This document shows positions 26,437-41,009 of a DNA stretch of 64,000 nt, piece after piece. Within the stretch, counting starts at the first letter, position 1; every line of letters starts with the position of its first letter. Below the pieces are notes generated by a model. It ran no database searches. It saw only the letters and a list, made by a program, of their open reading frames with translations, and was not told the origin of the DNA. Origin of the DNA: Pseudomonas faucium (lineage in GTDB: Bacteria > Pseudomonadota > Gammaproteobacteria > Pseudomonadales > Pseudomonadaceae); the NCBI RefSeq assembly GCF_021602585.1, contig NZ_BQIP01000016.1, positions 62,001-126,000 of the forward strand, in the 5' to 3' direction. The position numbers and the translations under genes were made by a program.

Positions 26437-27623
26437 GTGCACTGCAGCGCATTACCGTACTCGGGGCGACCGGTTCGATCGGCCTGAGCACCCTGGATGT
26501 CATTGCGCGTCACCCCGAGCGCTACCAGGTGTTCGCCCTGAGCGGTTATTCGCGCGTCGATGAGCTGTTGGCCCTGTGCTTGCGCCATCGTCCTGCCTTT
26601 GCCGTGGTGCCCAGCGCCGAGGCGGCTTTGCGCCTGCGTGAAGGCCTTGCGGCGGCCGCTTGCGCCACCCAAGTGTTGGAAGGGGAGGCGGGCCTCTGTG
26701 AAGTCGCCGCGGCGCCCGAGGTGGATGCCGTGATGGCCGCCATCGTCGGCGCCGCGGGCTTGCGCCCGACCCTGGCGGCCGTGCAGGCCGGCAAGAAGGT
26801 GCTGCTGGCCAACAAGGAAGCGCTGGTGATGTCCGGCGCGCTGTTCATGGACGCCGTGCGCCAGAGCGGCGCGGTGCTGCTGCCGATCGACAGCGAGCAC
26901 AACGCGATCTTCCAGTGCCTGCCGGGCGATTACGGCCGTGGCCTGAGCCAGGTGGGGGTGCGCCGCATCCTGCTGACCGCCTCGGGCGGGCCGTTCCGTG
27001 AAACGCCGCAGGCGGCACTGGCCGATGTCACGCCCGAGCAGGCCTGTGCGCACCCGAACTGGTCCATGGGCCGCAAGATCTCGGTGGATTCGGCGAGCAT
27101 GATGAACAAGGGCCTGGAGCTGATCGAGGCCTGCTGGCTGTTCGATGCGGCGCCGGCCAAGGTCGAAGTGGTGGTGCACCCGCAGAGCGTGATCCATTCG
27201 CTGGTCGATTACGTCGACGGTTCGGTGCTGGCCCAGTTGGGCAACCCGGACATGCGCACCCCCATCGCCAACGCCCTGGCCTGGCCCGAGCGGATCGATT
27301 CGGGGGTCGCCCCGCTCGATCTGTTCGCCATCGCCCGCCTGGACTTCCAGGCGCCCGACGAGCAGCGCTTCCCGTGCCTGCGCCTGGCACGCCAGGCCGC
27401 CGAGGCGGGCAACAGTGCCCCGGCGGTGCTCAACGCTGCCAACGAGGTGGCGGTCGAGGCATTTCTCGAGCGGCGTATCCGCTTCCCGGAGATCGCGGGT
27501 ATGATCGAACAGGTGCTCGACCAGGAGCCTGTGGTGCCGCTGCCCTCGCTGGATGCGGTGTTTGCCGCCGACCAGCGCGCCCGCGAACTGGCCCGCGAGT
27601 GGCTTCGCCGCCACGGCCGCTGA
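26433..27623 (+). CDS. dxr: 1-deoxy-D-xylulose 5-phosphate reductoisomerase
   Basis: A 396-residue NADPH enzyme of the MEP isoprenoid pathway. The N-terminal nucleotide motif is [18 protein letters not shown]. The central metal/substrate block includes [13 protein letters not shown], and [19 protein letters not shown] follows. The GTG at 26433 is chosen: it overlaps the cdsA stop (GTGA), a GGGG sits about 7 nt upstream, and it gives the usual N-terminus. ATG 26421 would add four residues. ispD and ispF of the same pathway lie further right. Confidence 0.95.
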   Translation: MSALQRITVLGATGSIGLSTLDVIARHPERYQVFALSGYSRVDELLALCLRHRPAFAVVPSAEAALRLREGLAAAACATQVLEGEAGLCEVAAAPEVDAVMAAIVGAAGLRPTLAAVQAGKKVLLANKEALVMSGALFMDAVRQSGAVLLPIDSEHNAIFQCLPGDYGRGLSQVGVRRILLTASGGPFRETPQAALADVTPEQACAHPNWSMGRKISVDSASMMNKGLELIEACWLFDAAPAKVEVVVHPQSVIHSLVDYVDGSVLAQLGNPDMRTPIANALAWPERIDSGVAPLDLFAIARLDFQAPDEQRFPCLRLARQAAEAGNSAPAVLNAANEVAVEAFLERRIRFPEIAGMIEQVLDQEPVVPLPSLDAVFAADQRARELAREWLRRHGR

Positions 27624-27665
27624 CACCCTGCCCAGGGTTTGGCTGAACGTCATTCGGAGATAGAC

Positions 27666-29018
27666 ATGACTGCGCTCTACATGATTATCGGCACCCTGGT
27701 GGCCCTGGGTGTACTGGTCACGTTCCACGAATTCGGCCACTTCTGGGTCGCTCGCCGCTGTGGCGTGAAGGTACTGCGTTTTTCCGTGGGTTTTGGTACG
27801 CCACTGCTGCGCTGGCATGACCGCCAGGGCACCGAGTTCGTGGTGGCGGCGATCCCTTTGGGCGGCTACGTGAAAATGCTCGACGAGCGCGAAGGCGAAG
27901 TGCCGCCGGCGCTGGTGGAGCAGTCGTTCAATCGCAAATCGGTGCGCCAGCGAATCGCCATCGTGGCGGCCGGCCCCATTGCCAACTTCCTCCTGGCCAT
28001 CGTGTTCTTCTGGATCCTGGCGATGCTGGGTACCCAGCAGATTCGCCCGGTGATCGGGGCTGTCGAGCCGGACAGCTTGGCGGCTTCCGTCGGGCTGATG
28101 GCGGGCCAGGAAATTGTCTCGGTCGATGGCAAACCGACCAGCGGTTGGTCTGCGGTCAACCTGCAACTGGTCCGGCGCCTGGGCGAGAGCGGCACGCTGC
28201 AGGTTGGCGTGCGTGACGAAGGCGCCAGCGCCGAGCGCCAGCTGCAGATAAAGCTCGACAGCTGGCTCAAGGGTGCCGACGAGCCCGACCCGATCCAGTC
28301 TCTTGGGCTGCGCCCTTGGCGCCCGGCGCTTGAGCCGGTGCTGGCCGAGATCGATGCCAAGGGCCCAGCCGCGGCGGCTGGCCTGAAAACCGGCGACCGC
28401 CTGCTGGCCCTCGATGGTGTGGCGCTCAAGGACTGGCAGCAGCTGGTCGACAGCGTGCGCGCTCGCCCCGAGGCCAAGGTCATGCTGCGCGTCGAGCGTG
28501 ACGGCGCGGCCCTGGAAGTGCCGGTAACCCTGGCCCGCAAGGGTGAGGGCAAGGCCTCGGGCGGCTACCTGGGTGCGGGCGTGAAAGGCGGCGAATGGCC
28601 AGCCAGCATGCTCCGCGAAGTCAGCTACGGCCCGCTGGAGGCCGTGGGCGAGGGACTGTCGCGCACCTGGAACATGAGTGTGCTGACCCTCGAATCGCTG
28701 AAGAAAATGCTGTTCGGGGAGCTCTCGGTAAAAAACTTGAGCGGACCGATAACCATTGCTAAAGTGGCGGGCGCTTCAGCCCAGTCCGGCGTGGGGGATT
28801 TCCTGAATTTCCTGGCCTACCTGAGCATAAGCCTGGGGGTTCTTAACCTGCTGCCCATTCCCGTACTGGATGGGGGGCATTTGCTGTTTTACCTGGTCGA
28901 GTGGGCGCGCGGTCGTCCGCTGTCCGATCGGGTGCAAGGTTGGGGGGTCCAGATCGGTATCAGTTTGGTCGTAGGGGTGATGTTGCTCGCCCTGATCAAC
29001 GATCTGGGTCGACTATAA
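27666..29018 (+). CDS. rseP: Site-2 zinc metalloprotease RseP
   Basis: A 450-residue inner-membrane intramembrane protease that cleaves the anti-sigma factor RseA/MucA within the membrane after DegS/AlgW, activating the envelope stress sigma factor. The HEFGH zinc motif is at residues 21-25. Two PDZ domains lie at about 115-190 and 205-290. The second active-site motif is NLLPIPVLDGGHLL. The ATG at 27666 follows GGAG. Confidence 0.97.
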   Translation: MTALYMIIGTLVALGVLVTFHEFGHFWVARRCGVKVLRFSVGFGTPLLRWHDRQGTEFVVAAIPLGGYVKMLDEREGEVPPALVEQSFNRKSVRQRIAIVAAGPIANFLLAIVFFWILAMLGTQQIRPVIGAVEPDSLAASVGLMAGQEIVSVDGKPTSGWSAVNLQLVRRLGESGTLQVGVRDEGASAERQLQIKLDSWLKGADEPDPIQSLGLRPWRPALEPVLAEIDAKGPAAAAGLKTGDRLLALDGVALKDWQQLVDSVRARPEAKVMLRVERDGAALEVPVTLARKGEGKASGGYLGAGVKGGEWPASMLREVSYGPLEAVGEGLSRTWNMSVLTLESLKKMLFGELSVKNLSGPITIAKVAGASAQSGVGDFLNFLAYLSISLGVLNLLPIPVLDGGHLLFYLVEWARGRPLSDRVQGWGVQIGISLVVGVMLLALINDLGRL

Positions 29019-29033
29019 AAGCTTCGCATTGCG

Positions 29034-29066
29034 AACCTGCCGCCACTTCGCGGCAGGTTGTTTATT
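29034..29066 (+). terminator. Stem-loop between rseP and bamA
   Basis: AACCTGCCG and CGGCAGGTT form a 9-bp stem with an 8-nt loop, followed by GTTTATT. It lies 15 bp after the rseP stop and 24 bp before the bamA start. It may be a partial terminator, or a processing site that sets the bamA transcript apart. Confidence 0.5.
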
Positions 29067-29089
29067 GCCAGTTGGAATAAAAGGACTTC

Positions 29090-31438
29090 ATGAAACGTCT
29101 GCTGCTAACTGCGGTCCTCTCCGCACTGATGATCGCTGAAGTTCACGCCGAGTCCTTCACCATCTCCGATATTCGTGTCAACGGCCTGCAGCGGGTATCC
29201 GCCGGCAGCGTCTTCGGTGCCTTGCCGCTCAACGTCGGCGACCAGGCCGATGACCGCCGCCTGGTGGAATCGACCCGCTCGCTGTTCAAGACCGGCTTCT
29301 TCCAGGACATCCAGCTGAACCGCGACGGCAATGTCCTGATCATCAACGTGGTCGAGCGCCCGTCGGTGTCGAGCATCGAGATCGAAGGCAACAAGGCGAT
29401 CAGCACCGAAGACCTGATGAAGGGCCTGAAGCAATCGGGCCTGGCCGAAGGCGAAATCTTCCAGCGTGCCACCCTTGAAGGCGTGCGTAACGAGCTGCAG
29501 CGCCAGTACGTGGCCCAGGGCCGCTACTCGGCCGAAGTCGACGCCGAAGTGGTGCCGCAGCCGCGCAACCGCGTCGCGCTGAAGATCAAGATCAACGAAG
29601 GCACGGTCGCGGCCATCCAGCACATCAACATCGTCGGCAACACCGTGTTCGACGATGAAGAGCTGTCGCAGCTGTTCGAACTGAAGACCACCAACTGGCT
29701 GTCGTTCTTCAAGAACGACGACAAGTATGCCCGCGAGAAACTCTCCGGTGACCTGGAGCGCCTGCGTTCCTACTACCTGGACCGCGGCTACATCAACATG
29801 GACATCGCCTCTACCCAGGTGTCGATCACCCCGGACAAGAAGCATGTCTACATCACCGTCAACGTCAACGAAGGCGAGAAATACACCGTCCGCGACGTGA
29901 AGCTCTCCGGTGACCTCAAGGTGCCGGAAGACCAGGTCAAGTCGCTGCTGCTGGTGCAGCCGGGCCAGGTATTCTCGCGCAAGGTGATGACCACCACGTC
30001 CGAGCTGATCACCCGTCGCCTGGGTAACGAGGGCTACACCTTCGCCAACGTCAACGGCGTGCCACAGCCGAACGACCAGGACCACACCGTCGACATCATG
30101 TTCGTGGTCGACCCGGGCAAGCGTGCCTACGTCAACCGCATCAACTACCGTGGCAACACCAAGACCGAAGACGAAGTGCTGCGTCGCGAGATGCGTCAGA
30201 TGGAAGGCGGCTGGGCTTCGACCTACCTGATCGACCAGTCCAAGACTCGCCTCGAGCGCCTGGGCTTCTTCAAGGAAGTCAACGTCGAGACCCCGCCGGT
30301 GCCAGGCACCGACGACCAGGTCGACGTCAACTACAGCGTCGAAGAGCAGGCTTCCGGCTCGATCACCGCCAGCGTCGGTTTCGCCCAGAGCGCCGGCCTG
30401 ATCCTCGGTGGTTCGATCAGCCAGAGCAACTTCCTGGGTACCGGTAACAAGGTGTCCATCGGCCTGACCCGTTCCGAGTACCAGACCCGCTACAACTTCG
30501 GTTACGTCGATCCCTACTTCACTGCCGACGGCGTGAGCCTGGGTTACAACGCCTTCTACCGCAGCACCGACTACGACGACCTCGATGTCGACGTGGCAAG
30601 CTACGCGGTCGACAGCTACGGCGCGGGCGTCAGCCTGGGCTACCCGATCAGCGAAACTTCGCGCCTGACCTACGGCCTGAGCGTGCAGCAGGACAAGATC
30701 AAGACCGGCAAGTACACCGTTGACGAGATCTTCGACTTCCTCAAGGAAGAAGGCGACAACTTCCTGAACTTCAAGGCTTCGATCGGCTGGTCCGAATCGA
30801 CCCTGAACAAAGGCGTGCTGGCGACCCGTGGCCACTCCCAGAGCCTGACCCTGGAATCGACCATCCCGGGCAGCGACCTGTCGTTCTACAAGCTCGACTA
30901 CCGTGGCCAGCTGTTCAAGCCGATCACCAACAACTACACCCTGCGCCTGCACACGGAACTGGGCTATGGTGATGGTTTCGGTGGTACTTCCGGCCTGCCG
31001 TTCTACGAGAACTACTACGCGGGTGGCTTCAACTCCGTCCGTGGCTTCAAGGACAGCAGCCTGGGCCCACGCAGTACGCCAAGTACCGGCAAGAACCCAG
31101 GCACCATTGCTGACCCGGACCAGGATCCGCTGCCGTTCGGTGGCAATGTGCTGGTGCAAGGTGGCGTCGAGCTGCTGTTCCCGCTGCCGTTCGTCAAGGA
31201 CCAGCGTTCGCTGCGCACCTCCGTGTTCTGGGATGTGGGTAACGTGTTCGACACCAACTGCGGCAGCAAGCCGGATTGCGAAAAGGTCGGCTTCTCGGGC
31301 ATGGCCAGCTCCGTTGGCCTGGGCGTTACCTGGATCACGGCCCTGGGCCCGTTGAGCTTCAGCCTGGCGATGCCGGTGAAGAAGCCGGACGATGCCGATA
31401 CCCAGGTGTTCCAATTCTCTCTGGGCCAGACCTTCTAA
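29090..31438 (+). CDS. bamA: Outer-membrane beta-barrel assembly factor BamA
   Basis: A 782-residue Omp85 protein. The signal peptide is residues 1-20 (MKRLLLTAVLSALMIAEVHA). Five POTRA domains span about 21-420 (first: FTISDIRVNGLQRVSAGSVF). The C-terminal 16-strand barrel carries the conserved VRGF tetrad (FNSVRGFKDSS) of loop 6 and ends in Phe (FSLGQTF), as outer-membrane barrels do. The gene is followed by its periplasmic chaperone partner skp. Confidence 0.98.
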   Translation: MKRLLLTAVLSALMIAEVHAESFTISDIRVNGLQRVSAGSVFGALPLNVGDQADDRRLVESTRSLFKTGFFQDIQLNRDGNVLIINVVERPSVSSIEIEGNKAISTEDLMKGLKQSGLAEGEIFQRATLEGVRNELQRQYVAQGRYSAEVDAEVVPQPRNRVALKIKINEGTVAAIQHINIVGNTVFDDEELSQLFELKTTNWLSFFKNDDKYAREKLSGDLERLRSYYLDRGYINMDIASTQVSITPDKKHVYITVNVNEGEKYTVRDVKLSGDLKVPEDQVKSLLLVQPGQVFSRKVMTTTSELITRRLGNEGYTFANVNGVPQPNDQDHTVDIMFVVDPGKRAYVNRINYRGNTKTEDEVLRREMRQMEGGWASTYLIDQSKTRLERLGFFKEVNVETPPVPGTDDQVDVNYSVEEQASGSITASVGFAQSAGLILGGSISQSNFLGTGNKVSIGLTRSEYQTRYNFGYVDPYFTADGVSLGYNAFYRSTDYDDLDVDVASYAVDSYGAGVSLGYPISETSRLTYGLSVQQDKIKTGKYTVDEIFDFLKEEGDNFLNFKASIGWSESTLNKGVLATRGHSQSLTLESTIPGSDLSFYKLDYRGQLFKPITNNYTLRLHTELGYGDGFGGTSGLPFYENYYAGGFNSVRGFKDSSLGPRSTPSTGKNPGTIADPDQDPLPFGGNVLVQGGVELLFPLPFVKDQRSLRTSVFWDVGNVFDTNCGSKPDCEKVGFSGMASSVGLGVTWITALGPLSFSLAMPVKKPDDADTQVFQFSLGQTF

Positions 31439-31482
31439 GGTCGGCCCTTGCTTAACGACAACGGTTTATCCAGGAGTGCATC

Positions 31483-31986
31483 GTGCGTAAGTTGACTCAA
31501 CTGGCCGTACTGGCCGCGGCGCTGGTCGCCACCCCGGCTTTCGCCGAAATGAAGGTTGCCGTGCTGAACTATCAGATGGCCCTGCTCGAATCCGATGCCG
31601 CCAAGAAGTACGCGGTCGATGCCGAGAAGAAGTTCGGCCCGCAGCTGACCAAGCTCAAGAGCCTGGAAAGCAGCGCCAAAGGCATCCAGGACCGTTTGAT
31701 CAAAGGCGGCGACAAAATGGCGCAGCCTGAGCGTGAGCGCCTGGAGCTCGAATTCAAGCAGAAAGCCCGTGACTTCCAGTTCCAGTCCAAGGAGCTGAAC
31801 GAAGCCAAGGCTGTTGCCGACCGCGACATGCTCAAGCAGCTCAAGCCCAAGCTCGATGGCGCTGTCGAGGAAGTGATCAAGAAGGGCGGTTACGACCTGG
31901 TTCTCGAGCGCGGTGCGGTCATCGATGTCAAACCTCAGTACGACATCACCCGCCAAGTCATCGAGCGCATGAACCAAGCCCGTTGA
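31483..31986 (+). CDS. skp: Periplasmic chaperone Skp/OmpH
   Basis: A 167-residue protein with signal peptide 1-21 (ending TPAFA) and a long charged coiled-coil body ([40 protein letters not shown]) typical of the trimeric tentacled chaperone. It carries unfolded outer-membrane proteins to BamA. CAGGAG precedes the GTGCGT... hence the start codon is GTG at 31483. Confidence 0.93.
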   Translation: MRKLTQLAVLAAALVATPAFAEMKVAVLNYQMALLESDAAKKYAVDAEKKFGPQLTKLKSLESSAKGIQDRLIKGGDKMAQPERERLELEFKQKARDFQFQSKELNEAKAVADRDMLKQLKPKLDGAVEEVIKKGGYDLVLERGAVIDVKPQYDITRQVIERMNQAR

Positions 31987-31987
31987 T

Positions 31988-33043
31988 ATGACCGTGACCA
32001 TGACGCTCGGCCAGCTGGCCGAGGCCCTCGGGGCCACACTCCAAGGCCCTGAGGCGCTGCAGATCACCGGGCTGGCCACCTTGCAGGAGGCTGGCCCCGG
32101 CCAACTGAGCTTCCTGGCCAACCCGCAGTACCGCAAATTCCTGGACAACAGCCAGGCTGCCGCGGTGCTGCTCAAGGCTGCGGACGCCGAAGGTTTTGCC
32201 GGCAATGCCCTGATCGTGCCCGACCCGTACCTGGCGTACGCGCGCATTTCCCACCTGTTCGATCCCAAGCCCAAGGCTGAGGCGGGTATTCATCCCAGCG
32301 CCGTGGTTGCCGAGGATGCCCAGGTGGATGCCAGCGCCAGCATCGGGCCGTTCGCGGTCATCGAGAGCGGTGCGTGCATTGGCGCCAACGTCAGCATCGG
32401 TGCGCATTGCGTGATCGGTGCCCGCTGCGTGGTCGGCGAGGGCGGCTGGCTGGCGCCACGGGTCACGCTGTACCACGACGTGACCATCGGCAAGCGTGTG
32501 GTCATCCAGTCGGGCGCTGTAATCGGTGGCGAGGGCTTCGGCTTTGCCAACGAGAAGGGCGTTTGGCGCAAGATCGCCCAGATTGGCGGCGTCACCATCG
32601 GTGATGACGTTGAAATCGGCGTGAACACCGCCGTTGACCGCGGCGCGCTGTCCGACACGCGGATCGCCGATGGGGTCAAGCTCGACAACCAGATCCAGAT
32701 CGCCCACAACGTTCAGATCGGTGAGCACACGGCGATGGCTGCCTGCGTCGGGATCTCCGGCAGCACGCGCATCGGCAAGCACTGTACCATCGCCGGCGGC
32801 GTCGGTATGGTCGGCCACATCGAGGTGTGCGACAACGTATTCGTGTCCGGGATGACCATGGTGACCCGTTCGATCACCGAACCGGGTGCCTACTCTTCCG
32901 GTACTGCCATGCAGCCCCTGGCTGACTGGCGCAAGAGCGCCGCGCGTATCCGCCAGCTGGACGACATGTCCAAGCGTCTCCAGCAGCTGGAAAAACGTGT
33001 CGATACCGTGACCTCAGGTGGCCAGCCGACATCAGAAGGCTGA
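31988..33043 (+). CDS. lpxD: UDP-3-O-(3-hydroxyacyl)glucosamine N-acyltransferase LpxD
   Basis: A 351-residue trimeric left-handed beta-helix acyltransferase that adds the N-linked hydroxyacyl chain in lipid A synthesis. It has an N-terminal uridine-binding domain ([18 protein letters not shown]), hexapeptide repeats from about residue 100, the catalytic His in [15 protein letters not shown], and a C-terminal helix ([13 protein letters not shown]). It begins one base after the skp stop. Confidence 0.97.
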   Translation: MTVTMTLGQLAEALGATLQGPEALQITGLATLQEAGPGQLSFLANPQYRKFLDNSQAAAVLLKAADAEGFAGNALIVPDPYLAYARISHLFDPKPKAEAGIHPSAVVAEDAQVDASASIGPFAVIESGACIGANVSIGAHCVIGARCVVGEGGWLAPRVTLYHDVTIGKRVVIQSGAVIGGEGFGFANEKGVWRKIAQIGGVTIGDDVEIGVNTAVDRGALSDTRIADGVKLDNQIQIAHNVQIGEHTAMAACVGISGSTRIGKHCTIAGGVGMVGHIEVCDNVFVSGMTMVTRSITEPGAYSSGTAMQPLADWRKSAARIRQLDDMSKRLQQLEKRVDTVTSGGQPTSEG

Positions 33044-33157
33044 TACCATTTTCCTGAGCAAGAGTGAACAGTCGCTAGCTGGCTCCTCTTTGGATTGCAA
33101 AAGGAGCGTGCGGTCAGCACCTGCGCTCCCTATTCTTATTACAGGCTTCCCCCCGAA

Positions 33158-33598
33158 ATGATGGACATCAACGAGATTCGCGAATACCTGCCTCACCGTT
33201 ACCCGTTCCTGCTGGTGGATCGCGTGACGGACCTGGATTTCGAGGCCCAGAGCATTCGTGCCTACAAGAATGTCAGCATCAACGAGCCGTTCTTCAATGG
33301 CCACTTCCCAGCGCACCCGATCATGCCGGGCGTGCTGATCATCGAAGCGATGGCCCAGGCGGCCGGCATCCTTGGTTTCAAGATGCTTGATACCAAGCCC
33401 GCCGATGGCACCCTGTACTACTTCGTCGGCTCCGACAAGCTGCGCTTCCGCCAGCCGGTGCTGCCGGGCGACCAGCTGGTGCTGGAAGCCAAGTTCCTCA
33501 GCCGCAAGAGCATGATCTGGAAGTTCGAGTGCCGCGCCCTGGTCGACGGCAAGCCGGTCTGCTCGGCAGAAATCACCTGTGCGGAACGCTCCCTATGA
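33158..33598 (+). CDS. fabZ: 3-hydroxyacyl-[ACP] dehydratase FabZ
   Basis: A 146-residue hot-dog fold enzyme that dehydrates 3-hydroxyacyl-ACP in fatty acid elongation, competing with LpxA for hydroxyacyl-ACP. The catalytic His49 is in [14 protein letters not shown] and Glu63 in [13 protein letters not shown] gives two adjacent starts; the first is used here. The 114-bp gap after lpxD shows no gene. It overlaps lpxA by 4 bp (ATGA). Confidence 0.96.
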   Translation: MMDINEIREYLPHRYPFLLVDRVTDLDFEAQSIRAYKNVSINEPFFNGHFPAHPIMPGVLIIEAMAQAAGILGFKMLDTKPADGTLYYFVGSDKLRFRQPVLPGDQLVLEAKFLSRKSMIWKFECRALVDGKPVCSAEITCAERSL

Positions 33599-34371
33599 GT
33601 TCGATTGACCCACGGGCGATCATCGACCCCTCGGCCAAGCTGGCCGCGGGTGTCGAGGTTGGCCCGTGGTCGATTGTCGGGCCTGATGTGGAAATCGGCG
33701 AAGGCACGGTCATCGGCCCGCACGTGGTGCTCAAGGGCCCGACGCGCATTGGCAAGCACAACCGCATCTACCAGTTTTCCTCGATTGGCGAAGACACCCC
33801 GGACCTCAAGTACAAGGGGGAGCCGACTCGCCTGGTGATCGGCGATCACAATGTGATTCGCGAAGGTGTGACCATTCACCGTGGCACGGTCCAGGACCGT
33901 TACGAAACCACCCTGGGTGACCACAACCTGATCATGGCCTACGCCCACATCGGCCATGACAGCGTGATCGGCAATCATTGCATCCTGGTCAACAACACCG
34001 CGCTTGCCGGCCATGTGCATGTCGGTGACTGGGCGATCCTGTCCGGCTTCACCCTGGTGCACCAGTACTGCCATATCGGCGCGCATGCGTTTTCCGGCAT
34101 GGGTACGGCGATCGGCAAGGACGTGCCGGCCTTCGTCACCGTCTTCGGCAGCCCCGCCGAAGCCCGCAGCATGAACTTCGAAGGCATGCGCCGCCGCGGT
34201 TTCAGCGACGAAGTGATTCACGCCCTGCGCCGCTCCTACAAGATCGTCTACCGCCAGGGCCTGACCGTCGAAGAGGCGATCAAGGAGCTGGACGAACTGA
34301 GCGTCAAGCACCCCGAGGTCGATCTGTTCCGCCAGTCGATCGTGAACTCCGCCCGCGGCATCACCCGCTGA
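33595..34371 (+). CDS. lpxA: Acyl-ACP:UDP-N-acetylglucosamine O-acyltransferase LpxA
   Basis: The 258-residue beta-helix trimer catalyses the first step of lipid A synthesis. It begins [20 protein letters not shown] with hexapeptide repeats throughout. The catalytic His is in [14 protein letters not shown] (around residue 121). The C-terminal helical domain starts near [18 protein letters not shown]. Start and stop overlap or abut fabZ and lpxB. Confidence 0.98.
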   Translation: MSSIDPRAIIDPSAKLAAGVEVGPWSIVGPDVEIGEGTVIGPHVVLKGPTRIGKHNRIYQFSSIGEDTPDLKYKGEPTRLVIGDHNVIREGVTIHRGTVQDRYETTLGDHNLIMAYAHIGHDSVIGNHCILVNNTALAGHVHVGDWAILSGFTLVHQYCHIGAHAFSGMGTAIGKDVPAFVTVFGSPAEARSMNFEGMRRRGFSDEVIHALRRSYKIVYRQGLTVEEAIKELDELSVKHPEVDLFRQSIVNSARGITR

Positions 34372-34372
34372 C

Positions 34373-35500
34373 ATGGCGCAGCTTTGCGTAGCCCTGGTTG
34401 CGGGTGAGGCCAGCGGCGATATTCTGGGTTCTGGCTTGATGCGCGCCCTCAAGGCGCGCCATCCCGATGTACGGTTTATCGGCGTCGGCGGCCCGTTGAT
34501 GGAAGCCGAAGGCCTGCAGTCTTACTTCCCCATGGAACGCCTCGCGGTCATGGGCCTGGTCGAGGTGCTGGGGCGCCTGCGCGAGCTGCTCAAGCGGCGC
34601 AAGCAGTTGATTCAGACGCTGATCGCCGAAAAGCCCGATGTGTTCATCGGCATCGACGCCCCCGATTTCACCCTCAACATCGAATTGAAACTGCGCCAGG
34701 TCGGGATCAAGACCGTGCACTACGTCAGCCCGTCGGTCTGGGCCTGGCGGCAGAAGCGCGTGCTGAAGATCCGTGAAGGTTGCGACCTGATGCTGACCTT
34801 GCTGCCGTTCGAGGCGCGCTTCTACGAGGAGCAGGGCGTACCCGTGCGCTTCGTCGGCCATCCGCTGGCCGATACCATCCCGCTGGATGCCGACCGTCAG
34901 GCGGCGCGCCAGGCCCTGGGCCTGGCTGAAGGCCCGTTGGTGGCATTGATGCCCGGAAGCCGCGGGGGCGAGGTGGGGCGCCTGGGGGCTTTGTTCCTCG
35001 ATGCCGCCCAGCGCCTGTGCGAGCAGGTGCCGGGTGTGCGCTTCGTGCTGCCTTGCGCCAATGCCGCGCGGCGCGAGCAGATCGAGCAGATGCTGGCAGG
35101 CCGCCAATTGCCGTTGACCCTGCTCGATGGCCAGTCGCACCAGGCGCTGGCAGCCTGCGATGCGGTGCTGATTGCCTCGGGTACCGCGACCCTGGAAGCG
35201 CTGCTGTACAAGCGGCCGATGGTCGTCGCCTATCGCCTGGCGCCGCTGACCTACTGGATTCTCAAGCGCCTGGTAAAAAGCCCCTACGTGTCGTTGCCGA
35301 ACTTGCTCGCCCAGCGCGAACTGGTACCCGAGCTGCTGCAGGATGCCGCCACCAGCGAAGCCCTGGCCACGGCCCTGGCGCCGTTGGTGGCCGATGGCAG
35401 CCAGCAGACCGAGCGCTTCGACGAGATTCACCGCACCTTGCGCCGCGACGCCTCCAACCAGGCGGCGGATGCGGTGCTGGCTTTGCTCAAGGCTCGCTGA
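34373..35500 (+). CDS. lpxB: Lipid A disaccharide synthase LpxB
   Basis: A 375-residue GT-B glycosyltransferase of family 19 that joins UDP-diacylglucosamine and lipid X. It shows [15 protein letters not shown] at the N-terminus, [33 protein letters not shown] and MPGSRGGEV. It begins one base after the lpxA stop, so translation is probably coupled. Confidence 0.98.
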   Translation: MAQLCVALVAGEASGDILGSGLMRALKARHPDVRFIGVGGPLMEAEGLQSYFPMERLAVMGLVEVLGRLRELLKRRKQLIQTLIAEKPDVFIGIDAPDFTLNIELKLRQVGIKTVHYVSPSVWAWRQKRVLKIREGCDLMLTLLPFEARFYEEQGVPVRFVGHPLADTIPLDADRQAARQALGLAEGPLVALMPGSRGGEVGRLGALFLDAAQRLCEQVPGVRFVLPCANAARREQIEQMLAGRQLPLTLLDGQSHQALAACDAVLIASGTATLEALLYKRPMVVAYRLAPLTYWILKRLVKSPYVSLPNLLAQRELVPELLQDAATSEALATALAPLVADGSQQTERFDEIHRTLRRDASNQAADAVLALLKAR

Positions 35501-35501
35501 T

Positions 35502-36125
35502 ATGCAGATAGGACTGGATTTCAACCTGGTCGAAGACCTGGTCGCCGGCGTCGATGAAGTGGGCCGCGGCCCGCTGTGCGGCGCGGTGGTCACTGCCGCG
35601 GTGATTCTCGACCCGGCTCGGCCGATCCTTGGCCTCAATGATTCGAAAAAACTGACCGAAGCCAAACGTGAAGCGCTGTTCGACGAGATTTGCGCAAAAG
35701 CCCTGAGCTTTTGCATCGCACGCGCCGAGGTGGAGGAAATCGACCGCCTGAACATCCTGCAGGCCACCATGCTGGCCATGCAGCGTGCGGTGGAAGGCTT
35801 GAGCGTCACGCCCAAGCTTGCGCTGATCGACGGTAACCGCTGCCCCAAGCTGGCAGTGCCTGCGGCGCCGGTGATCAAGGGCGATAGCCAGGTGCCGGCG
35901 ATCGCTGCCGCATCGATCCTGGCCAAGGTGACCCGTGACCGGGAGATGAGCGCGTTCGAGCTGATCTATCCGGGTTATGGCATGGGCGGGCACAAGGGCT
36001 ACCCGACGCCTGTGCACCTGGAGGCCCTGGCGCGCTTGGGGCCTACGCCTATTCACCGGCGTTCCTTTGCACCGGTACGGGCGGCCTGGGAAGCCCGTGA
36101 AGGCGTCACTGATTCTCTGATCTAG
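35502..36125 (+). CDS. rnhB: Ribonuclease HII
   Basis: A 207-residue RNase H fold enzyme that removes ribonucleotides from DNA. The active-site residues Asp18 and Glu19 are in [11 protein letters not shown]. The later acidic residues are in LALIDGNRC and VTRDREM. The conserved [12 protein letters not shown] motif that recognises the ribo-deoxy junction is present. The ATG lies two bases after the lpxB stop TGA; an upstream open frame is not used. Confidence 0.96.
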   Translation: MQIGLDFNLVEDLVAGVDEVGRGPLCGAVVTAAVILDPARPILGLNDSKKLTEAKREALFDEICAKALSFCIARAEVEEIDRLNILQATMLAMQRAVEGLSVTPKLALIDGNRCPKLAVPAAPVIKGDSQVPAIAAASILAKVTRDREMSAFELIYPGYGMGGHKGYPTPVHLEALARLGPTPIHRRSFAPVRAAWEAREGVTDSLI

Positions 36126-36145
36126 CCGATCGGGGCCGCCTTGCG

Positions 36146-36226
36146 GCCCATTCGCCGGCAAGCCGGCTCCCACGAAATCTGCGCTGTCACCGATTCCCGT
36201 GGGAGCCGGCTTGCCGGCGAATGGGC
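36146..36226. repeat. Inverted REP doublet between rnhB and dnaE
   Basis: Perfect 29-nt arms (36146-36174 and 36198-36226) are 23 nt apart. Unlike the doublets between convergent genes, this one interrupts a co-directional operon. It may stabilise the upstream lipid A mRNA or reduce read-through into dnaE. Confidence 0.9.
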
Positions 36227-36303
36227 TGCAAAGCAGCCCCAAATCCCCCGCGCATTTACGTTACAATCCCGCCCTTGTGTTCAGCACTGCTACAGGATCT
36301 TCC

Positions 36304-39828
<3,525 letters not shown>

Positions 39829-39933
39829 ACCGACCAAATTTAATCTCGACCTGAATGCGCCTGATCCCTTAAGGTAGGGCGCCAAACGGATCAACCGGCC
39901 GGCCGCCTGGCCGTAGACCCAAGACGGATGACT

Positions 39934-40881
39934 ATGAACCCGAATTTTCTCGATTTCGAACAGCCGATTGCCGACCTGCAAGCCAAGATCGAAGGCCTGC
40001 GCCTGGTAGGCAACGACAACTCGCTGAACATCAGCGATGAAATTGCCCGTCTGCAAGACAAGAGCAACACCCTGACCGAAAGCATCTTCGGCAACCTGAC
40101 CAGCTGGCAGATCGCACGCCTGGCCCGTCACCCGCGTCGTCCATACACCCTGGACTACCTGGAGCACATCTTCACCGAATTCGAAGAACTGCACGGCGAC
40201 CGCCACTTCTCCGACGACGCCGCCATCGTGGGCGGTACTGCGCGCCTGGACGGCAAGGCGGTCATGGTCATCGGCCACCAGAAGGGCCGCGAAGTGCGCG
40301 AGAAGGTGCGCCGCAACTTCGGCATGCCGCGCCCTGAAGGCTACCGCAAGGCCTGCCGCCTGATGGAAATGGCCGAGCGCTTCAAGATGCCGATCCTGAC
40401 CTTCATCGACACCCCGGGCGCCTACCCTGGCATCGACGCCGAAGAGCGCAACCAGAGCGAAGCGATCGCCTGGAACCTGCGCGTCATGGCACGCTTGAAG
40501 ACCCCGATCATCGCCACCGTGATCGGTGAAGGTGGTTCCGGCGGTGCGCTGGCCATCGGTGTGTGCGACCAGCTGAACATGCTGCAGTACTCCACCTATT
40601 CGGTGATCTCGCCGGAAGGTTGCGCCTCGATCCTGTGGAAGACCGCCGACAAGGCCGCCGATGCCGCCGAGGCCATGGGCATCACCGCCGAGCGCCTGAA
40701 GAGCCTGAACATCGTCGACAAGGTCATCCAGGAGCCGCTGGGCGGCGCCCATCGTGACCCGGCGAAGATGTCCGAAAGCATCCGTGCCGACCTGGTCCAG
40801 CAGCTGGACATGCTCGGCAAGTTCGACAATGACGCGCTGCTGGCCCGTCGTTACGAGCGCCTGATGAGCTACGGCCTCTGA
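39934..40881 (+). CDS. accA: Acetyl-CoA carboxylase carboxyltransferase alpha subunit
   Basis: A 315-residue subunit that with AccD transfers CO2 from carboxybiotin to acetyl-CoA. It shows [19 protein letters not shown] at the N-terminus and the crotonase-like core [20 protein letters not shown] and [15 protein letters not shown]. The ATG at 39934 is preferred to the ATG two codons upstream (39928) by family alignment. The gene follows dnaE after 105 bp, as in many gammaproteobacteria. Confidence 0.97.
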   Translation: MNPNFLDFEQPIADLQAKIEGLRLVGNDNSLNISDEIARLQDKSNTLTESIFGNLTSWQIARLARHPRRPYTLDYLEHIFTEFEELHGDRHFSDDAAIVGGTARLDGKAVMVIGHQKGREVREKVRRNFGMPRPEGYRKACRLMEMAERFKMPILTFIDTPGAYPGIDAEERNQSEAIAWNLRVMARLKTPIIATVIGEGGSGGALAIGVCDQLNMLQYSTYSVISPEGCASILWKTADKAADAAEAMGITAERLKSLNIVDKVIQEPLGGAHRDPAKMSESIRADLVQQLDMLGKFDNDALLARRYERLMSYGL

Positions 40882-40893
40882 TAGACACCGGGG

Positions 40894-40979
40894 CCGCTTC
40901 GCGCCCCCATCGCCGGCAAGCCGGCTCCCACATTAATCGGTGTGGGAGCCGGCTTGCCGGCGATGGGGCGCGAAGCGGC
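40894..40979. repeat. Inverted REP doublet between accA and tilS
   Basis: Arms of 39 nt (40894-40932 and 40941-40979) are complementary with one bulged C and an 8-nt gap. This is the longest hairpin of the family here because the flanks (CCGCTTCGCGC / GCGCGAAGCGG) also pair. Confidence 0.9.
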
Positions 40980-41009
40980 TACGGCTATCTCAAGCCAAGT
41001 GAGGCCTTC

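Noticed and set aside
29105-31414. A 769-residue minus-strand frame across bamA
   Set aside because: It is a shadow of bamA; no ribosome site, no domain.
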